A stretch of DNA of 64,000 nucleotides from positions 1 through 64,000 of the forward strand of contig NZ_FNQM01000017.1 of NCBI RefSeq assembly GCF_900107585.1, written 5' to 3'. Under the pieces are notes generated by a model. It saw only the letters and a list, made by a program, of their open reading frames with translations, was not told the origin of the DNA and made no database searches. The DNA is from Rubrimonas cliftonensis (lineage in GTDB: Bacteria > Pseudomonadota > Alphaproteobacteria > Rhodobacterales > Rhodobacteraceae). The position numbers and the translations under genes are program-made. Of this stretch, positions 25,790-34,931 are shown in pieces (the first letter of the stretch is position 1; the number at the start of each line of letters is the position of its first letter).

Positions 25790-26695
25790 GACAACCGCAC
25801 CGGCGCGATAGACTCGCAGTTCTGGCGCTGCCCGGCGACGCACCCGCCGTTGGCGCAGCCAGACGAGCAGGCTGGTCACCGTAAGCGCCGCGACGCCGAC
25901 CACGGCCGTCGTCGCCCGCCAGACCGGGCCCAGCGCCGCGCCGTAGTGCAGCACCTGCAGCCAGTGGGTGACCGTGCGCCCGGCGCCGTCGCCGATCGGG
26001 AACTCCGCGCCCAGCGGCTCGGCGGTGCGCGCGTCGCACCATACGGTCGAGGCCGGATAGAGCGGCCCCGCGTCGCGGTCGGTCAGCGCGATGTAGGCGT
26101 AGACCCCGGTGTGCCCGTCGTAGTCGAGCCGGTGCGGCCGATGCACGACCGCGCCCGAAAGCCGTATGGGCGCCTTCCCGCGTCCCGGGGACGGGGTGTG
26201 GGAACTCTGGTGTATCGGCCCCGTGGCCCGGAGCACGGCGCGTATCTCCGCCTCGACCGCGCGGTTCGAGACGCCGTGGCGCGCGGCGATCGCGCGGTAG
26301 GGTGCGCCGCGCAGCCGGGCCGCGAGCAGCATGTCGCGCCGGCGCGGCGGCATCGCAGCGACGGCCTGTGCGAGCCGCCGTAGGTCGTCGCGATGGATCG
26401 CCGCGGCCTCGGGATCGGGCGCCGTCGCCGACAGCGCCGCGCCGGCGTCGCGCGCGAAATCTGTCCGCCGCCGCCGCGCCCGCGAACGATCGGCGCCGAG
26501 TTTGGCGACAATCCGCCGGAGATAGGCGACTGGATTACGCCGTGCCGCCGCGGCGTTCGCCGCGAAGCGCAGCCACGCCGCCCGCGTCAGGTCCTGCACC
26601 TCGGCCGCGCAGCCGGTGCGGCGCGCGAGGGTCTTGACGGAGCGGCACCGTTTCGCAGTGAAGACGGCCAGAAGGTCGTTCACGTCCCCGCTCAT
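25769..26695 (-). CDS. ECF (FecI-like) sigma factor fused to a PepSY-TM C-terminal fragment
   Basis: About 308 residues in one frame. Residues ~1-165 look like an ECF sigma factor: region 2 with AEVQDLTRAAWLRFAAN and NPVAYLRRIVAKL, region 4 with AVAAMPPRRRDMLLAARLRG and a helix-turn-helix in YRAIAARHGVSNRAVEAEI. After a Pro/Ser-rich stretch, residues ~190-308 match the last third of PepSY membrane proteins: GVYAYIALTDRD, VTHWLQVLHYGAALG and one helix AVVGVAALTVTSLLVWL with RQRRVRRR after it. No anti-sigma FecR gene is adjacent. By the positive-inside rule the basic tail should be cytosolic, which would put the sigma part outside, so this may be a deletion fusion. The start at 26695 is chosen over an upstream ATG at 26764. 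Confidence 0.7.
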   Translation of the reverse strand: MSGDVNDLLAVFTAKRCRSVKTLARRTGCAAEVQDLTRAAWLRFAANAAAARRNPVAYLRRIVAKLGADRSRARRRRTDFARDAGAALSATAPDPEAAAIHRDDLRRLAQAVAAMPPRRRDMLLAARLRGAPYRAIAARHGVSNRAVEAEIRAVLRATGPIHQSSHTPSPGRGKAPIRLSGAVVHRPHRLDYDGHTGVYAYIALTDRDAGPLYPASTVWCDARTAEPLGAEFPIGDGAGRTVTHWLQVLHYGAALGPVWRATTAVVGVAALTVTSLLVWLRQRRVRRRAAPELRVYRAGAVVERFSKE

Positions 26696-26831
26696 GCGCC
26701 GCGCGCGCTCCCATCGCTTCTCCGGTCCGGCTTGCGGCGGATTAGGTCCTCGCTGGCTCGGCACAACGCGCGATGGCGCGCAACGCGATCTCGCGCCGAG
26801 GCCGACGCCACTCGGGAGGCGGCCGGGCCCG

Positions 26832-27194
26832 TCAGTCGCGCCGCGCGGCGACCGTCGGGCGAACGCCGCGCGACGGCGGCTCAGCCTCGGCCGGCCCGGA
26901 CCGCCGCGCGCCGAGGCCTGCGGCGCGGCGCGCGATCCGTCGCCATGTCGGCGGATCGACGGCCACGAGCGCCCAGCCGCCGCAGGACAGCGCGCCGAGC
27001 CAGATTGCGAATCCCGCCCAGTCGCCGGCGAGGGCGAGCGCGCCGCCAGGGCCGAACAGCATGATCCGCGCCGCGTGCCCGTGGCGCGCGGCGCGATGCG
27101 GCGACAGGCCGAAGGCGCGGCGGCGCTTGGCGTCGGTCGCAGCCAGATGGGCGAGGCCCGCCGCGCTGATCAGGACGCCGACGACCGCGGCCAC
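26832..27194 (-). CDS. DUF3325-like small membrane protein
   Basis: 120 residues from a GTG start 3 bases after the receptor stop. Three hydrophobic segments are visible: about 1-18, 43-62 (LFGPGGALALAGDWAGFAIW) and 64-78, with FAIWLGALSCGG resembling the WLG core of DUF3325. DUF3325 proteins are encoded with TonB-dependent receptors and PepSY membrane proteins in iron loci. The C-terminal 35 residues are polar and basic. The family call is by eye. Confidence 0.5.
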   Translation of the reverse strand: MAAVVGVLISAAGLAHLAATDAKRRRAFGLSPHRAARHGHAARIMLFGPGGALALAGDWAGFAIWLGALSCGGWALVAVDPPTWRRIARRAAGLGARRSGPAEAEPPSRGVRPTVAARRD

Positions 27195-27197
27195 GTC

Positions 27198-29330
27198 TCA
27201 GAACCGCACGTCGACGAAGGCGCCGACGGTAAGCGGCTCGCCCGCGCGGACCACCCCGCTGTCGAAGCGCGAGGTGGCGTAGTCCTCGTCCAGCAGATTG
27301 CGCACGTAGAGCGTACCCGTCACTGGCCCCTCGCCGTAGCTCAACTGGGCGTTGACGAGAAAGCGGCTGTCGGTCGTCTCGCCGGGGCGGTTCGCGGTGG
27401 TGCTGAACTCCTCGGCCGTGTAGGAGACGTCGGCCGCGAGCCTGAAGCCGTTGCGGAAATCATAGGCGGCGCCCGCCGCGCCGGTGAAGCGGGGCGCGTT
27501 CGGGAATTCGTTGCCGGTGAAGTCCACGCCGCCGCTGCGGAAGTCGGTGAACTCGGTCTCGATGTAGCCGAGCGAACCGAACACGGTGAGACCGTCGCTC
27601 ACGTCCGCGTCCATGCTCAGTTCGCCGCCGAAGAGCCGTGAGGTTCCGGCGTTGACCGTGTCCACATCGAGGATGTTGCCGCTCGGCCCCGAAACCTCGA
27701 CCTGCTGGTCCTCCCAGTCGGTGTAGAAGGCGTTCGCGGCGACGCGCACACGCCCGCCCATCAGCGCAGCCCGCACGGCCAGTTCGTAGTTCCAAGTGTA
27801 TTCCGGGTCGAACACGCTCACGACGCCGGTGAAGTTGTTGAGCGCGGCGCCGCCCGAGCGATAGCCGCGCTGCACGGTGAACGAGGTCGCGAGGTCCTCG
27901 GTCCAGTCGTAAGTCAGGCCCAGCTTGGGCAGGAACGCCGTGAAGTCCTCCGTGGTGCGGAAGTCGCTGTCCGGAGGGATCAGCGCCTGGAACTCGGGCG
28001 GCAGGAACGCGACCGGGGGCGTGGTGCGCACGTTCTCGCGCGAGATCACCGTCACCTCCTCGACATCGTAGCGTGCGCCTGCGGTCAGCGTCAGTCCCGG
28101 CGCGAGCGCGTCGAGCGGCACGTCGACCTCGCCGAACAGCGCAAAGTTCTCGACCTCGGCGCCGAAGGTGTTGCGCCGCTCCACGGTCACGAGGCCTGGC
28201 GGGATGGGGCCGACCACCGAGGCGTCGAAGGTCGCGATCGGCGGGATTTCGCTGTCGGTGGACGTGTAGAAGGCGCCCACCACGCCGGACAGCGCCTCGA
28301 AATCGAACCGCAGGCGCAGGTCCTGCTCGAACGCGCTGAGGTCGCCGTCGCGCGAGGTGAAGCCAAGGTCCTGCGGCCCGCCGTCGAAATCCTCGGAGCG
28401 GACATAGTCGTCCTGCAGGTAGGAGGTCTCGGCTTCCAACGTCAGCCGGTCGGTCACGTCCCACGTCGCGCGCAGCCCGAAGATGTCGATCGTCGAACCC
28501 TCCTCGGCGCGCCGATTGGAGAAGTTTAGGCGCTGGCCGGGGAACTCGGCGGCGGAGATCGAGTCCTCGCCGCCGCTGTTGTCGGAGCGGCTGTAGGAGA
28601 GCACGGCGCTGACGTCCTCGGTCGGGTCGAAGCGCAGCTTCGCGCGCAGCGTGCGCATCTCCTGCGCGTCGTAGTCGTCGATGCCGAGAGTGGGGTTCTC
28701 GACCCAGCCGTCGGTCCGGAAGGCGTCGCCGGAGACCCGCAGCGCGAGCGTCTCGTCGATCAGGGGCACATTGGCCGCGACCGAGGCGCGGCGGGTCGCG
28801 CGCGAGCCCAGTTCGCCGCGCGCCTTGAACTCCTGCTCGAAAGTCGGGTCCTTGGAGCGTATCACGATGGCGCCGGCCAGCGCGTTGCGGCCCTGCTGGG
28901 TGGACTGCGGGCCGCGCAGCACCTCGACCTGTTCGAGGTCCCAGGTCGAGTAGGGGCCGAAGAAGGTCGACTGGTTCCCCGGCAGGGCGACGCCATCCAC
29001 CTGGACGGAGATGGTCTGGCCGGCGCCGCCGCCGCCGACGCCGCGCTGGTCGATCCCGCGGATCGCGAAACCCTGCCGTCCGTTGCTCGCCGTAACGTTC
29101 GGCGTGCGCTCGATCAGACCGTAGACGTCGCGCTCGCCGCGCCGCTCAAGATCCTCGCCTGTGGCGATCGCCACAGAGGTCGGCGTGTCGAACAGGGTCC
29201 GGCGCTGGAGCTCGCCGGTCACCACGATTGGGGCGAGGACGAGCGCGCCGTTGTCCTGGGCGCGGGCGAGCGGAGCCGACAGCGCAACGGCGGTCGCGGA
29301 CAGGGCGAGGCATGAGGGTCGAAGGCGCAT
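27198..29330 (-). CDS. TonB-dependent outer-membrane siderophore receptor 1
   Basis: 710 residues with a signal peptide ending RAQDN, a TonB-box-like LAPIVVTGE, a plug domain (about 45-165; LIERTPNVTASNGRQGFAIRGID and EQVEVLRGPQSTQQGRNALAG) and a C-terminal 22-strand barrel ending with aromatic Phe (VDVRF). It takes up an iron chelate, probably a siderophore, with energy from TonB-ExbBD encoded downstream on the same strand. The promoter region at 29331-29488 is shared with the divergent DUF3649-like gene. Confidence 0.9.
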   Translation of the reverse strand: MRLRPSCLALSATAVALSAPLARAQDNGALVLAPIVVTGELQRRTLFDTPTSVAIATGEDLERRGERDVYGLIERTPNVTASNGRQGFAIRGIDQRGVGGGGAGQTISVQVDGVALPGNQSTFFGPYSTWDLEQVEVLRGPQSTQQGRNALAGAIVIRSKDPTFEQEFKARGELGSRATRRASVAANVPLIDETLALRVSGDAFRTDGWVENPTLGIDDYDAQEMRTLRAKLRFDPTEDVSAVLSYSRSDNSGGEDSISAAEFPGQRLNFSNRRAEEGSTIDIFGLRATWDVTDRLTLEAETSYLQDDYVRSEDFDGGPQDLGFTSRDGDLSAFEQDLRLRFDFEALSGVVGAFYTSTDSEIPPIATFDASVVGPIPPGLVTVERRNTFGAEVENFALFGEVDVPLDALAPGLTLTAGARYDVEEVTVISRENVRTTPPVAFLPPEFQALIPPDSDFRTTEDFTAFLPKLGLTYDWTEDLATSFTVQRGYRSGGAALNNFTGVVSVFDPEYTWNYELAVRAALMGGRVRVAANAFYTDWEDQQVEVSGPSGNILDVDTVNAGTSRLFGGELSMDADVSDGLTVFGSLGYIETEFTDFRSGGVDFTGNEFPNAPRFTGAAGAAYDFRNGFRLAADVSYTAEEFSTTANRPGETTDSRFLVNAQLSYGEGPVTGTLYVRNLLDEDYATSRFDSGVVRAGEPLTVGAFVDVRF

Positions 29331-29418
29331 GACGGCGAGGCTTTCCGGACTTCAGCGGGTGTGTGGCTGGCTCGCTGACCCGCCGGATCGCGGGGCCGTC
29401 TTGCTGACTGGATAAAAC

Positions 29419-29440
29419 ACGATCGTTTTAGTAAGGAAAA
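29419..29440 (+). promoter_or_regulatory. Shared 22-bp motif between receptor and PepSY operons
   Basis: CGATCGTTTTAGTAAGGAAA, about 50 bases before the DUF3649-like start and 90 bases from the receptor start on the other strand. Its near copy lies upstream of the irpA-like gene at 25768-25789. The AT-rich core TAAAACACGATCGTTTTAGT contains an imperfect dyad. Confidence 0.4.
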
Positions 29441-29488
29441 GGGGCTGGGCGTCTGACGCCCGTAGCCAGATCGGGGAGCGGGCGGGAC

Positions 29489-29797
29489 ATGACGCGGGAC
29501 GGCGCGACATCCACGGACGGCGGGTGGTTCGAACGCCGGGCGGCGGTGGCGCGGGCGCTGCTGGCCGGGCCGGTCGCGCTGCTGCTCGCGGTGCTGTCCA
29601 TGGCGGCGGCCCCGCTGGTGCTGCCGCCGGGGCGCGGGGGCGTCGATCACCTCGTGCTGCCAGTGGTCGCGTTCCCGCTGATCTGGGCGGCGGCGGTGCT
29701 CTACCCAGTCATGACCGCCCGGCCCGGCCGCGCGGCGGCGGCGATGGGCGCGATCCTCGCGCTGGAACTCGCGATCGTCATGTCCGCCCTTCTCTGA
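29489..29797 (+). CDS. DUF3649-like small membrane protein
   Basis: 102 residues with three hydrophobic segments: about 21-43 (LLAGPVALLLAVLSMAAAPLV), 52-70 and 78-100. It lies 15 bases ahead of a PepSY membrane protein gene, the position taken by DUF3649 proteins in iron-siderophore loci (family knowledge). GGGAG precedes the ATG. It probably forms part of an inner-membrane ferric-siderophore reductase system. No catalytic residues are recognisable. Confidence 0.55.
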   Translation: MTRDGATSTDGGWFERRAAVARALLAGPVALLLAVLSMAAAPLVLPPGRGGVDHLVLPVVAFPLIWAAAVLYPVMTARPGRAAAAMGAILALELAIVMSALL

Positions 29798-29812
29798 ACG
29801 GAGCCTGCGCCG

Positions 29813-31429
29813 ATGCTGTCGCCTTCGGTCACCAAGCGTCTGATCGCCCTGCATGGCTGGTCGGGCACGGTCCTGTCGATCCTGCTCTACGTCGTCATGC
29901 TCACCGGCGCGGTGATCGTGTTCGATGACGAGATCCTGCGCTGGTCGCGCGACGCGGCGCCGCCGCAGGCGCTGATCGACCGTCCGATCCATGCCGACGT
30001 GGCGGCGCTCGCCGCGCGCGTGCCGCCAGCGCTGCGCGGGGAGGTGCTCATCGCCGGCCATTCCAGCGGCCACCGCCGCGTCGCCTTCACCGGGCGGGGA
30101 CCGGCCGACGCCGAGCCCATGACGGCGGAGTTCCTGCTGGATCGGGACGGCGCCGTGGTCCGGCGCCTCGACGCGCCCACCGACGACCTGCGACGGGCCG
30201 ACCCGCACATGGCGCTCGAGCGGTTCATCGTCGATCTGCACGTGCAGCTGCACCTGCCCGCGCCTTGGGGGCTCTACGCCACGGGCGTGCTCGGCCTGAC
30301 CATGCTGGTCGCCGCGATCTCGGGGGCGCTGATCCACCGGCACCTTGTGCGCGACGCCTTTCTGGCGCGGCGGCCGGGCGGGCGCGTCGCCTCGGCGCGC
30401 GATGCGCATGTGCTGGCGGGGGTCTGGGGCCTGCCCTTCGCCGCGCTTCTCGCCTTCACTGGGGCGTTTCTCAGCTTCGCGTTGTCGCTTGGGCTGCCGA
30501 TCGTGGCGATGGTCGCCTTCGGCGGCGACCAGCGGCAGGCGCTCGAGGCGGTGCTCGGCGCGCCTCGCGCGGCCGACGCGGCGCCGGGGCCGCTCGCCGA
30601 CCTCGACGCGATCGTGGCCGACGCAGCGCGCCGCGCCGACGCCGAGCCGCTGGCCGTGACGGTCGAGGACTACGGCGCGCGCGGGGCCGAGGTGCGCGTG
30701 ATCCACGCCCCCGCCTCGGGCGCGCTGACCGGCGCGACGCTGGTCTACGACGGCGCGACGGGCGGCTTCGTGCGCGAGCACGTTCTCGTCGGCGCGGCCC
30801 CGTCGCTCGGCTCGGCGCTGGTCTCGCTCGCGGCGCCGCTGCATTTCGGGACCTTCGCAGGGCTGCTCTCGCGCGCCGTCTGGGCCGGCCTCGGGGCCGC
30901 GATGACCTACGCCGTCGTGAGCGGGGTCGACCTGTGGCTGCGCCGGCGCGAGGGCGACCAGTTCTGGGCTGTCTGTCGACGCGCGATGGTCTGCGTCGTC
31001 TGGGGCCTGCCCTTCGCGATGGCCTGCGCCGCTGTCGCGTTCTTCGCAACGGTCGGCGTCGGGACGCCATGGACGGCCACGCCCGCCGGGTTTCTCACCG
31101 GGTGCGCCCTTGCGGTCGGCTGGACCTGCCTCGCTCGGCGGGGAGACGCCGCCGCGCTCGGCCGGGACCTGCGCGCGGCCGCCGGCGCTGCGCTGTTGGT
31201 CCTGCCGCTCATCCGCGTCGCTGCGGGCGGCGCGGGCTGGCCGGATGCGCTGTGGACGCGCGATCCCGCCGTCGCCGGGATCGATCTCGCAGTCGCTCTC
31301 CTTGGGCTGTGGCTCCTCGCCCCCGCCCTGCGCGCCGCCGGCGAGGCCGCCTTCGCCGCGGCGCGGCGGAGCGGGGCGGTTCAAGCGGCGCGAAACAGGG
31401 CGAAGGGTGCGAGCGCCCCGCCCGACTGA
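29813..31429 (+). CDS. PepSY-associated membrane protein (PiuB-like)
   Basis: 538 residues. The first helix (about 11-35, LIALHGWSGTVLSILLYVVMLTG) carries the HGW start typical of PepSY_TM proteins. Further blocks are IVDLHVQLHLPAPWGLYATGVLG, HVLAGVWGLPFAALLAFTGAF and LAAPLHFGTFAGLLSRAVWA, with several His in or near helices that could bind haem. Such proteins reduce ferric siderophores at the inner membrane. The C-terminal 140 residues add extra helices. It probably shares an operon with the DUF3649-like gene. Confidence 0.85.
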   Translation: MLSPSVTKRLIALHGWSGTVLSILLYVVMLTGAVIVFDDEILRWSRDAAPPQALIDRPIHADVAALAARVPPALRGEVLIAGHSSGHRRVAFTGRGPADAEPMTAEFLLDRDGAVVRRLDAPTDDLRRADPHMALERFIVDLHVQLHLPAPWGLYATGVLGLTMLVAAISGALIHRHLVRDAFLARRPGGRVASARDAHVLAGVWGLPFAALLAFTGAFLSFALSLGLPIVAMVAFGGDQRQALEAVLGAPRAADAAPGPLADLDAIVADAARRADAEPLAVTVEDYGARGAEVRVIHAPASGALTGATLVYDGATGGFVREHVLVGAAPSLGSALVSLAAPLHFGTFAGLLSRAVWAGLGAAMTYAVVSGVDLWLRRREGDQFWAVCRRAMVCVVWGLPFAMACAAVAFFATVGVGTPWTATPAGFLTGCALAVGWTCLARRGDAAALGRDLRAAAGAALLVLPLIRVAAGGAGWPDALWTRDPAVAGIDLAVALLGLWLLAPALRAAGEAAFAAARRSGAVQAARNRAKGASAPPD

Positions 31430-31447
31430 GGATGGACGAAGGAGCCC

Positions 31448-32416
31448 TCAGCCGCCAGGGCCGCCGTCGCGGCCATCGAAGCGCACGCGGCCGGTCTCCC
31501 GCGCCCGTCCGCGCAGGGCCGACGGCGGCGCGCCATGGCGGCGGGCGAAGGCGGTAGCGAAGTTCGCGGCATGGTCGTACCCGGCGAGTGCCGCGGCCTC
31601 GGCGACGGTGACGGCCCGCTCCTCCAAGGCGCGCCGCGCGACGTCGAGCGCGACGGCGCGCTGGAAGGCGATGACCGAGCCGCCATAGGCGTTGCGGAAG
31701 CGCCGCTGAAGCACGCTGGGCGACATGCCGACCGCACGGGCGATCTCGCGGAGCGACGGGCGGGAGACGGCCGTGCGCTCGATATGGGCGCGGGCCACCT
31801 CCAGCCGCGGTGGCGGACCACCCGGCGGCCACGCCTCTCCAAGCCGCTCGCCGAGCGACGCCAGAGCCTCGATCGCGAAGCGCTCGCGCGCCAGGAAGGC
31901 GCCCAGACCATTGGCGGGCGCCGCGCGCAGGTGATTGGCCGCGGCGACCGCCAGCGCAGGCGCGGCGGGACATACGGTGGGCGCCGCCCAGCCCTCCAGC
32001 GCCGCCGACATCGCTGGCGACAGAGCCTCAGCTGCGAGCCAGCCCTGCGGCACGCCGAGCTGCACTTTCACCGCGCCGGCTCCGCCCCGATCGACGCGCA
32101 CGACGTCGACCGCGTCGGGCGCCGACCAGAACACTGCGACCGGACCCTCGCGCGCCTCCACGGCGAACTCGGCGCCGTCGAGCGCCATCTCCAGCCGTCC
32201 CGACAGCAGTACCGCGAGCCGGGCGCCGGGCGGCGCGAGAAACCGGGCCTCGGCCGTCCGCGCCCCGCGCCATGCGCTGGCGTGCACCGTCAACCCCGCG
32301 GCCGTGCGCTCTAAGCTGAGGTCGTCGCGCGCGGCCGCCAACCCCGCCGTTTCGCAAGACGTGAACGGCGCAGCCGCGGCGGGGCGAGGGGGCGGGCGAT
32401 GTCGCGCTGATCGCAA
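31448..32416 (-). CDS. AraC-family regulator (PchR-like) next to a siderophore receptor
   Basis: About 322 residues. The C-terminal AraC domain (about 215-310) has two helix-turn-helix units: RPSLREIARAVGMSPSVLQRRF and EAAALAGYDHAANFATAFARRHG. The N-terminal half (LSLERTAAGLTVHASAW and LAVLLSGRLEMALDG) fits the PchR effector domain, which senses ferric siderophore. I chose a TTG start at 32416 because AAGGGAG lies about 8 bases before it; the ATG at 32500 would run into the divergent receptor's start. It probably activates the receptor at 32514-34616. Confidence 0.78.
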   Translation of the reverse strand: MRSARHRPPPRPAAAAPFTSCETAGLAAARDDLSLERTAAGLTVHASAWRGARTAEARFLAPPGARLAVLLSGRLEMALDGAEFAVEAREGPVAVFWSAPDAVDVVRVDRGGAGAVKVQLGVPQGWLAAEALSPAMSAALEGWAAPTVCPAAPALAVAAANHLRAAPANGLGAFLARERFAIEALASLGERLGEAWPPGGPPPRLEVARAHIERTAVSRPSLREIARAVGMSPSVLQRRFRNAYGGSVIAFQRAVALDVARRALEERAVTVAEAAALAGYDHAANFATAFARRHGAPPSALRGRARETGRVRFDGRDGGPGG

Positions 32417-32513
32417 AGGTCTTCGCTCCCTTCGCAGTGGTCCGGGGCCTATCGCCCGATCATCACCTTTGGAAAACTGAGTGAAACAATCAAGAATCAT
32501 TTTGGATGCTGCC

Positions 32514-34616
32514 ATGCCCCGAGTCCTCTCACGCCCAAGCCTGACCGCGCCCCTTATGCTGCTGATAGCGCCCGCCGTCTCCGCCGCGCAGGAGGCCGTC
32601 ATGCTCGACGCGATCACCGTCGAGGGCGACGCAGGCGTCGTGACCGAATCGACAGGCTCGTTCACGACCAACGAGGCGACCGTCGGCGGCGAGCAGCCGC
32701 AGCGGCTGCGCGATGTGCCGCAGACTGTGTCAGTGCTCACCCGCGGGGCGCTGGACGCGATCGGCGCCACAAGCATCGAGCAGGCCTCGCGGCTGCTGCC
32801 CGGCCTGTCCGAGGCCACCGGAGACGGCTTCGTGGGCTCGCTCTACGCGCGCGGACAGGAGGTGTTCCAGTACTACGTCGATGGCGCCCCGCGACCGTTC
32901 CCGAGCATCTACGGCACGGCGCCGGACCTCTTGTTCTTCGACCGGCTGGAGGTGATGTCCGGCCCGTCGGGCGTGTTCCAGGGGTCAGGCGAGCCCGTTG
33001 GCACGATCAACCTGGTGCGTAAGCGCCCAACCGCGGCGCCGCTGTTCGGGGGCGCGGTGATCGGCGACACGCTCGGCGGCTATCGCGCCGAGGCCGAGGC
33101 CTCCGGCGCGCTGAGCGGGAACGGCGCGGTGCGTGGGCGCGTCGCCGCCTTCGGGCAGCATCTCGAGAGCAACGTCGACGTCACCGAGAAGGACGGCGTC
33201 GGCGCCTTCGCCACGCTGGAGGCCGACCTCTCTGACCGGCTCACCGTCGCGACCGGTGGCATCGTCGAGCGTTCGGAGACGCTGCGCTTCAGCGGCCTGC
33301 CGACCTTCACCGACGGCGGCCTGCTCGAAGTCCCGCGCAGCACCTTCATCGGCTCCACTGACAACTCGGCCGACATCCCGACCCGGGAGGCCTTCGCCGA
33401 GGCGGAATACGCCTTCGACCATGGTGGCGTGCTGAAGCTCACGGGGCGCGTGTTCGACCAGGACGCCGACCTGCGCAACCTGCTCGGCTCAGGTCCGGTC
33501 GATCGCGCGACCGGCGATTTCCCGGTGTTCTGGTTCGCGCGCGACTTCGAGCAGACCGCATGGTACGGCGACGCCAACCTGACCTCGCCGCACAGTGTCG
33601 CGGGCATGCCGCTCGAAGTCGTCGTCGGAGCGGACTATCGCCGCATCGAACAGGGGTTCCAGCAGAACTTCGACTTCTCGCCGGGCGTCGCCAACATCGC
33701 GACATTCGATCCCTCGGCCTATCCGGTTCCGGACTTCACGTTCCCCGGCGTCGGGCCGGGCTTTCGCCTCAACACCGAGACGGAGACCGACGAGTTCGGT
33801 GTCTATGCCCAGGGCAGGATCTCGGTGACGCCGCGTTTCAAGATCAACGCGGGGGCCCGCTACTCGATCTACGACAGCGTCTCCCGCGACACGGGGCGCG
33901 GAACGCGCCAGGACGTTTCAGAGACCCAGGTCGCGCCCTACTTCGGCGCGACCTATGACGTGCTCGACACTGTCACCGCCTACGGCTCCTTCGCCGAGAT
34001 CTTTCAGCCGCAGACCGAGACCGACGCGAGCGGCGCCGTCCTGCGGCCGCGCGTCGGCCGTCAGGTCGAGATCGGACTCAAGTCGGAGCATTTCGGCGGC
34101 GCGCTGACAGCGCAGGGCGCCTGGTACTTCATCCGCGACGAGAACCGCGCCACGCCCGATCCGATCAATGTCGGGGCCTTCGTCGCGAATGGCGAAGCCG
34201 ACACGCAGGGGGTCGAGTTCCTCGTGAGCGGCAGCCCGCTCGAAGATTTCGACGTGATCGCCGGCTACGCCTACGTCGACACCGACCTCGAGAACGATCC
34301 GACTCCGGCGAACTCCTTCAGCCTGTTCGGTCGATACAGCTTCGAGGCCGGGACGGTCGCGGGCCTGAGCCTCGGGGCGGGCGTCCGCGCGGTCTCTGGC
34401 TTCGACAACCGCGACGGCACCGTGACGATCGAGGCACCGGGTTACGCAGTGGTCGACGCGATGGCGTCCTACGCCATCACCGACGCGGTTGCGCTTCAGC
34501 TAAACGTGACCAACCTCTTCGACCGCACCTATGTCGAGCGGGTCAACACCACGGCGCGCGGCACATACTTCGGCGAGCCGCTGACGGCGACCCTGCGACT
34601 TTCGGCGCGGTTCTGA
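32514..34616 (+). CDS. TonB-dependent siderophore receptor 2 (FhuE/FpvA-like)
   Basis: About 700 residues. Signal peptide, TonB-box region MLDAITVEGD, plug (RDVPQTVSVLTRGALDAIG, then DRLEVMSGPSGVFQGSGEPVGTINLVRKRP split by short gaps) and barrel ending LSARF. The pattern is that of hydroxamate/pyoverdine-type receptors. The start may instead be GTG at 32481, adding 11 residues; ATG 32514 gives a cleaner signal peptide. A divergent PchR-like regulator suggests control by its own siderophore. Confidence 0.9.
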   Translation: MPRVLSRPSLTAPLMLLIAPAVSAAQEAVMLDAITVEGDAGVVTESTGSFTTNEATVGGEQPQRLRDVPQTVSVLTRGALDAIGATSIEQASRLLPGLSEATGDGFVGSLYARGQEVFQYYVDGAPRPFPSIYGTAPDLLFFDRLEVMSGPSGVFQGSGEPVGTINLVRKRPTAAPLFGGAVIGDTLGGYRAEAEASGALSGNGAVRGRVAAFGQHLESNVDVTEKDGVGAFATLEADLSDRLTVATGGIVERSETLRFSGLPTFTDGGLLEVPRSTFIGSTDNSADIPTREAFAEAEYAFDHGGVLKLTGRVFDQDADLRNLLGSGPVDRATGDFPVFWFARDFEQTAWYGDANLTSPHSVAGMPLEVVVGADYRRIEQGFQQNFDFSPGVANIATFDPSAYPVPDFTFPGVGPGFRLNTETETDEFGVYAQGRISVTPRFKINAGARYSIYDSVSRDTGRGTRQDVSETQVAPYFGATYDVLDTVTAYGSFAEIFQPQTETDASGAVLRPRVGRQVEIGLKSEHFGGALTAQGAWYFIRDENRATPDPINVGAFVANGEADTQGVEFLVSGSPLEDFDVIAGYAYVDTDLENDPTPANSFSLFGRYSFEAGTVAGLSLGAGVRAVSGFDNRDGTVTIEAPGYAVVDAMASYAITDAVALQLNVTNLFDRTYVERVNTTARGTYFGEPLTATLRLSARF

Positions 34617-34619
34617 GCC

Positions 34620-34931
34620 ATGGACGCTGCTCCGCTCCGCGCAGAGGCCGCCTTCGCGACCGACGCCGCCGCCGCCTACATCGCAAAGCTGTGCAAGCAT
34701 TTCCGCCACAAGATCGAGGCGAGCTGGGACGATGCCTCAGGCGAGGCGCGGTTTCCCGGCGCGGTCGCGCGCTTCACCGCAAGCGCGGGCCGCCTCGACA
34801 TCGCCATCGACGCGGAGGATGCAGCGAGCATGACCCGCGCCAAAGCGGTGGTTGAGGACCACCTCCTGCGCTTCGCCTTCCGCGAACAGCCAGAGGCGCT
34901 GGACTGGCGCGAGTCCGGGGGCCTCGCATGA
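34620..34931 (+). CDS. DUF2218 family protein
   Basis: 103 residues without a signal peptide. It has the DUF2218 arrangement YIAKLCKHFRHKIEASWD, then GEARFPG, and an acidic C-terminal half with EDHLLRFAFRE. The Cys-Lys-His-Phe segment is conserved in the family. DUF2218 genes accompany siderophore receptors and haem transport genes; the molecular role is unknown. It starts 3 bases after the receptor stop and overlaps the next gene by 4 bases (ATGA), so it belongs to the receptor operon. Confidence 0.82.
   Translation: MDAAPLRAEAAFATDAAAAYIAKLCKHFRHKIEASWDDASGEARFPGAVARFTASAGRLDIAIDAEDAASMTRAKAVVEDHLLRFAFREQPEALDWRESGGLA

Noticed and set aside
29340-29470. Possible cobalamin riboswitch upstream of receptor 1
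   Set aside because: No B12-box (AGYCMGGAGACC-like) sequence could be placed, and the neighbouring genes point to siderophore iron rather than cobalamin.
32481-32500. AraC-type start at 32500 overlapping the divergent receptor start
   Set aside because: It leaves no room for promoters; a TTG at 32416 with an AAGGGAG site fits better.
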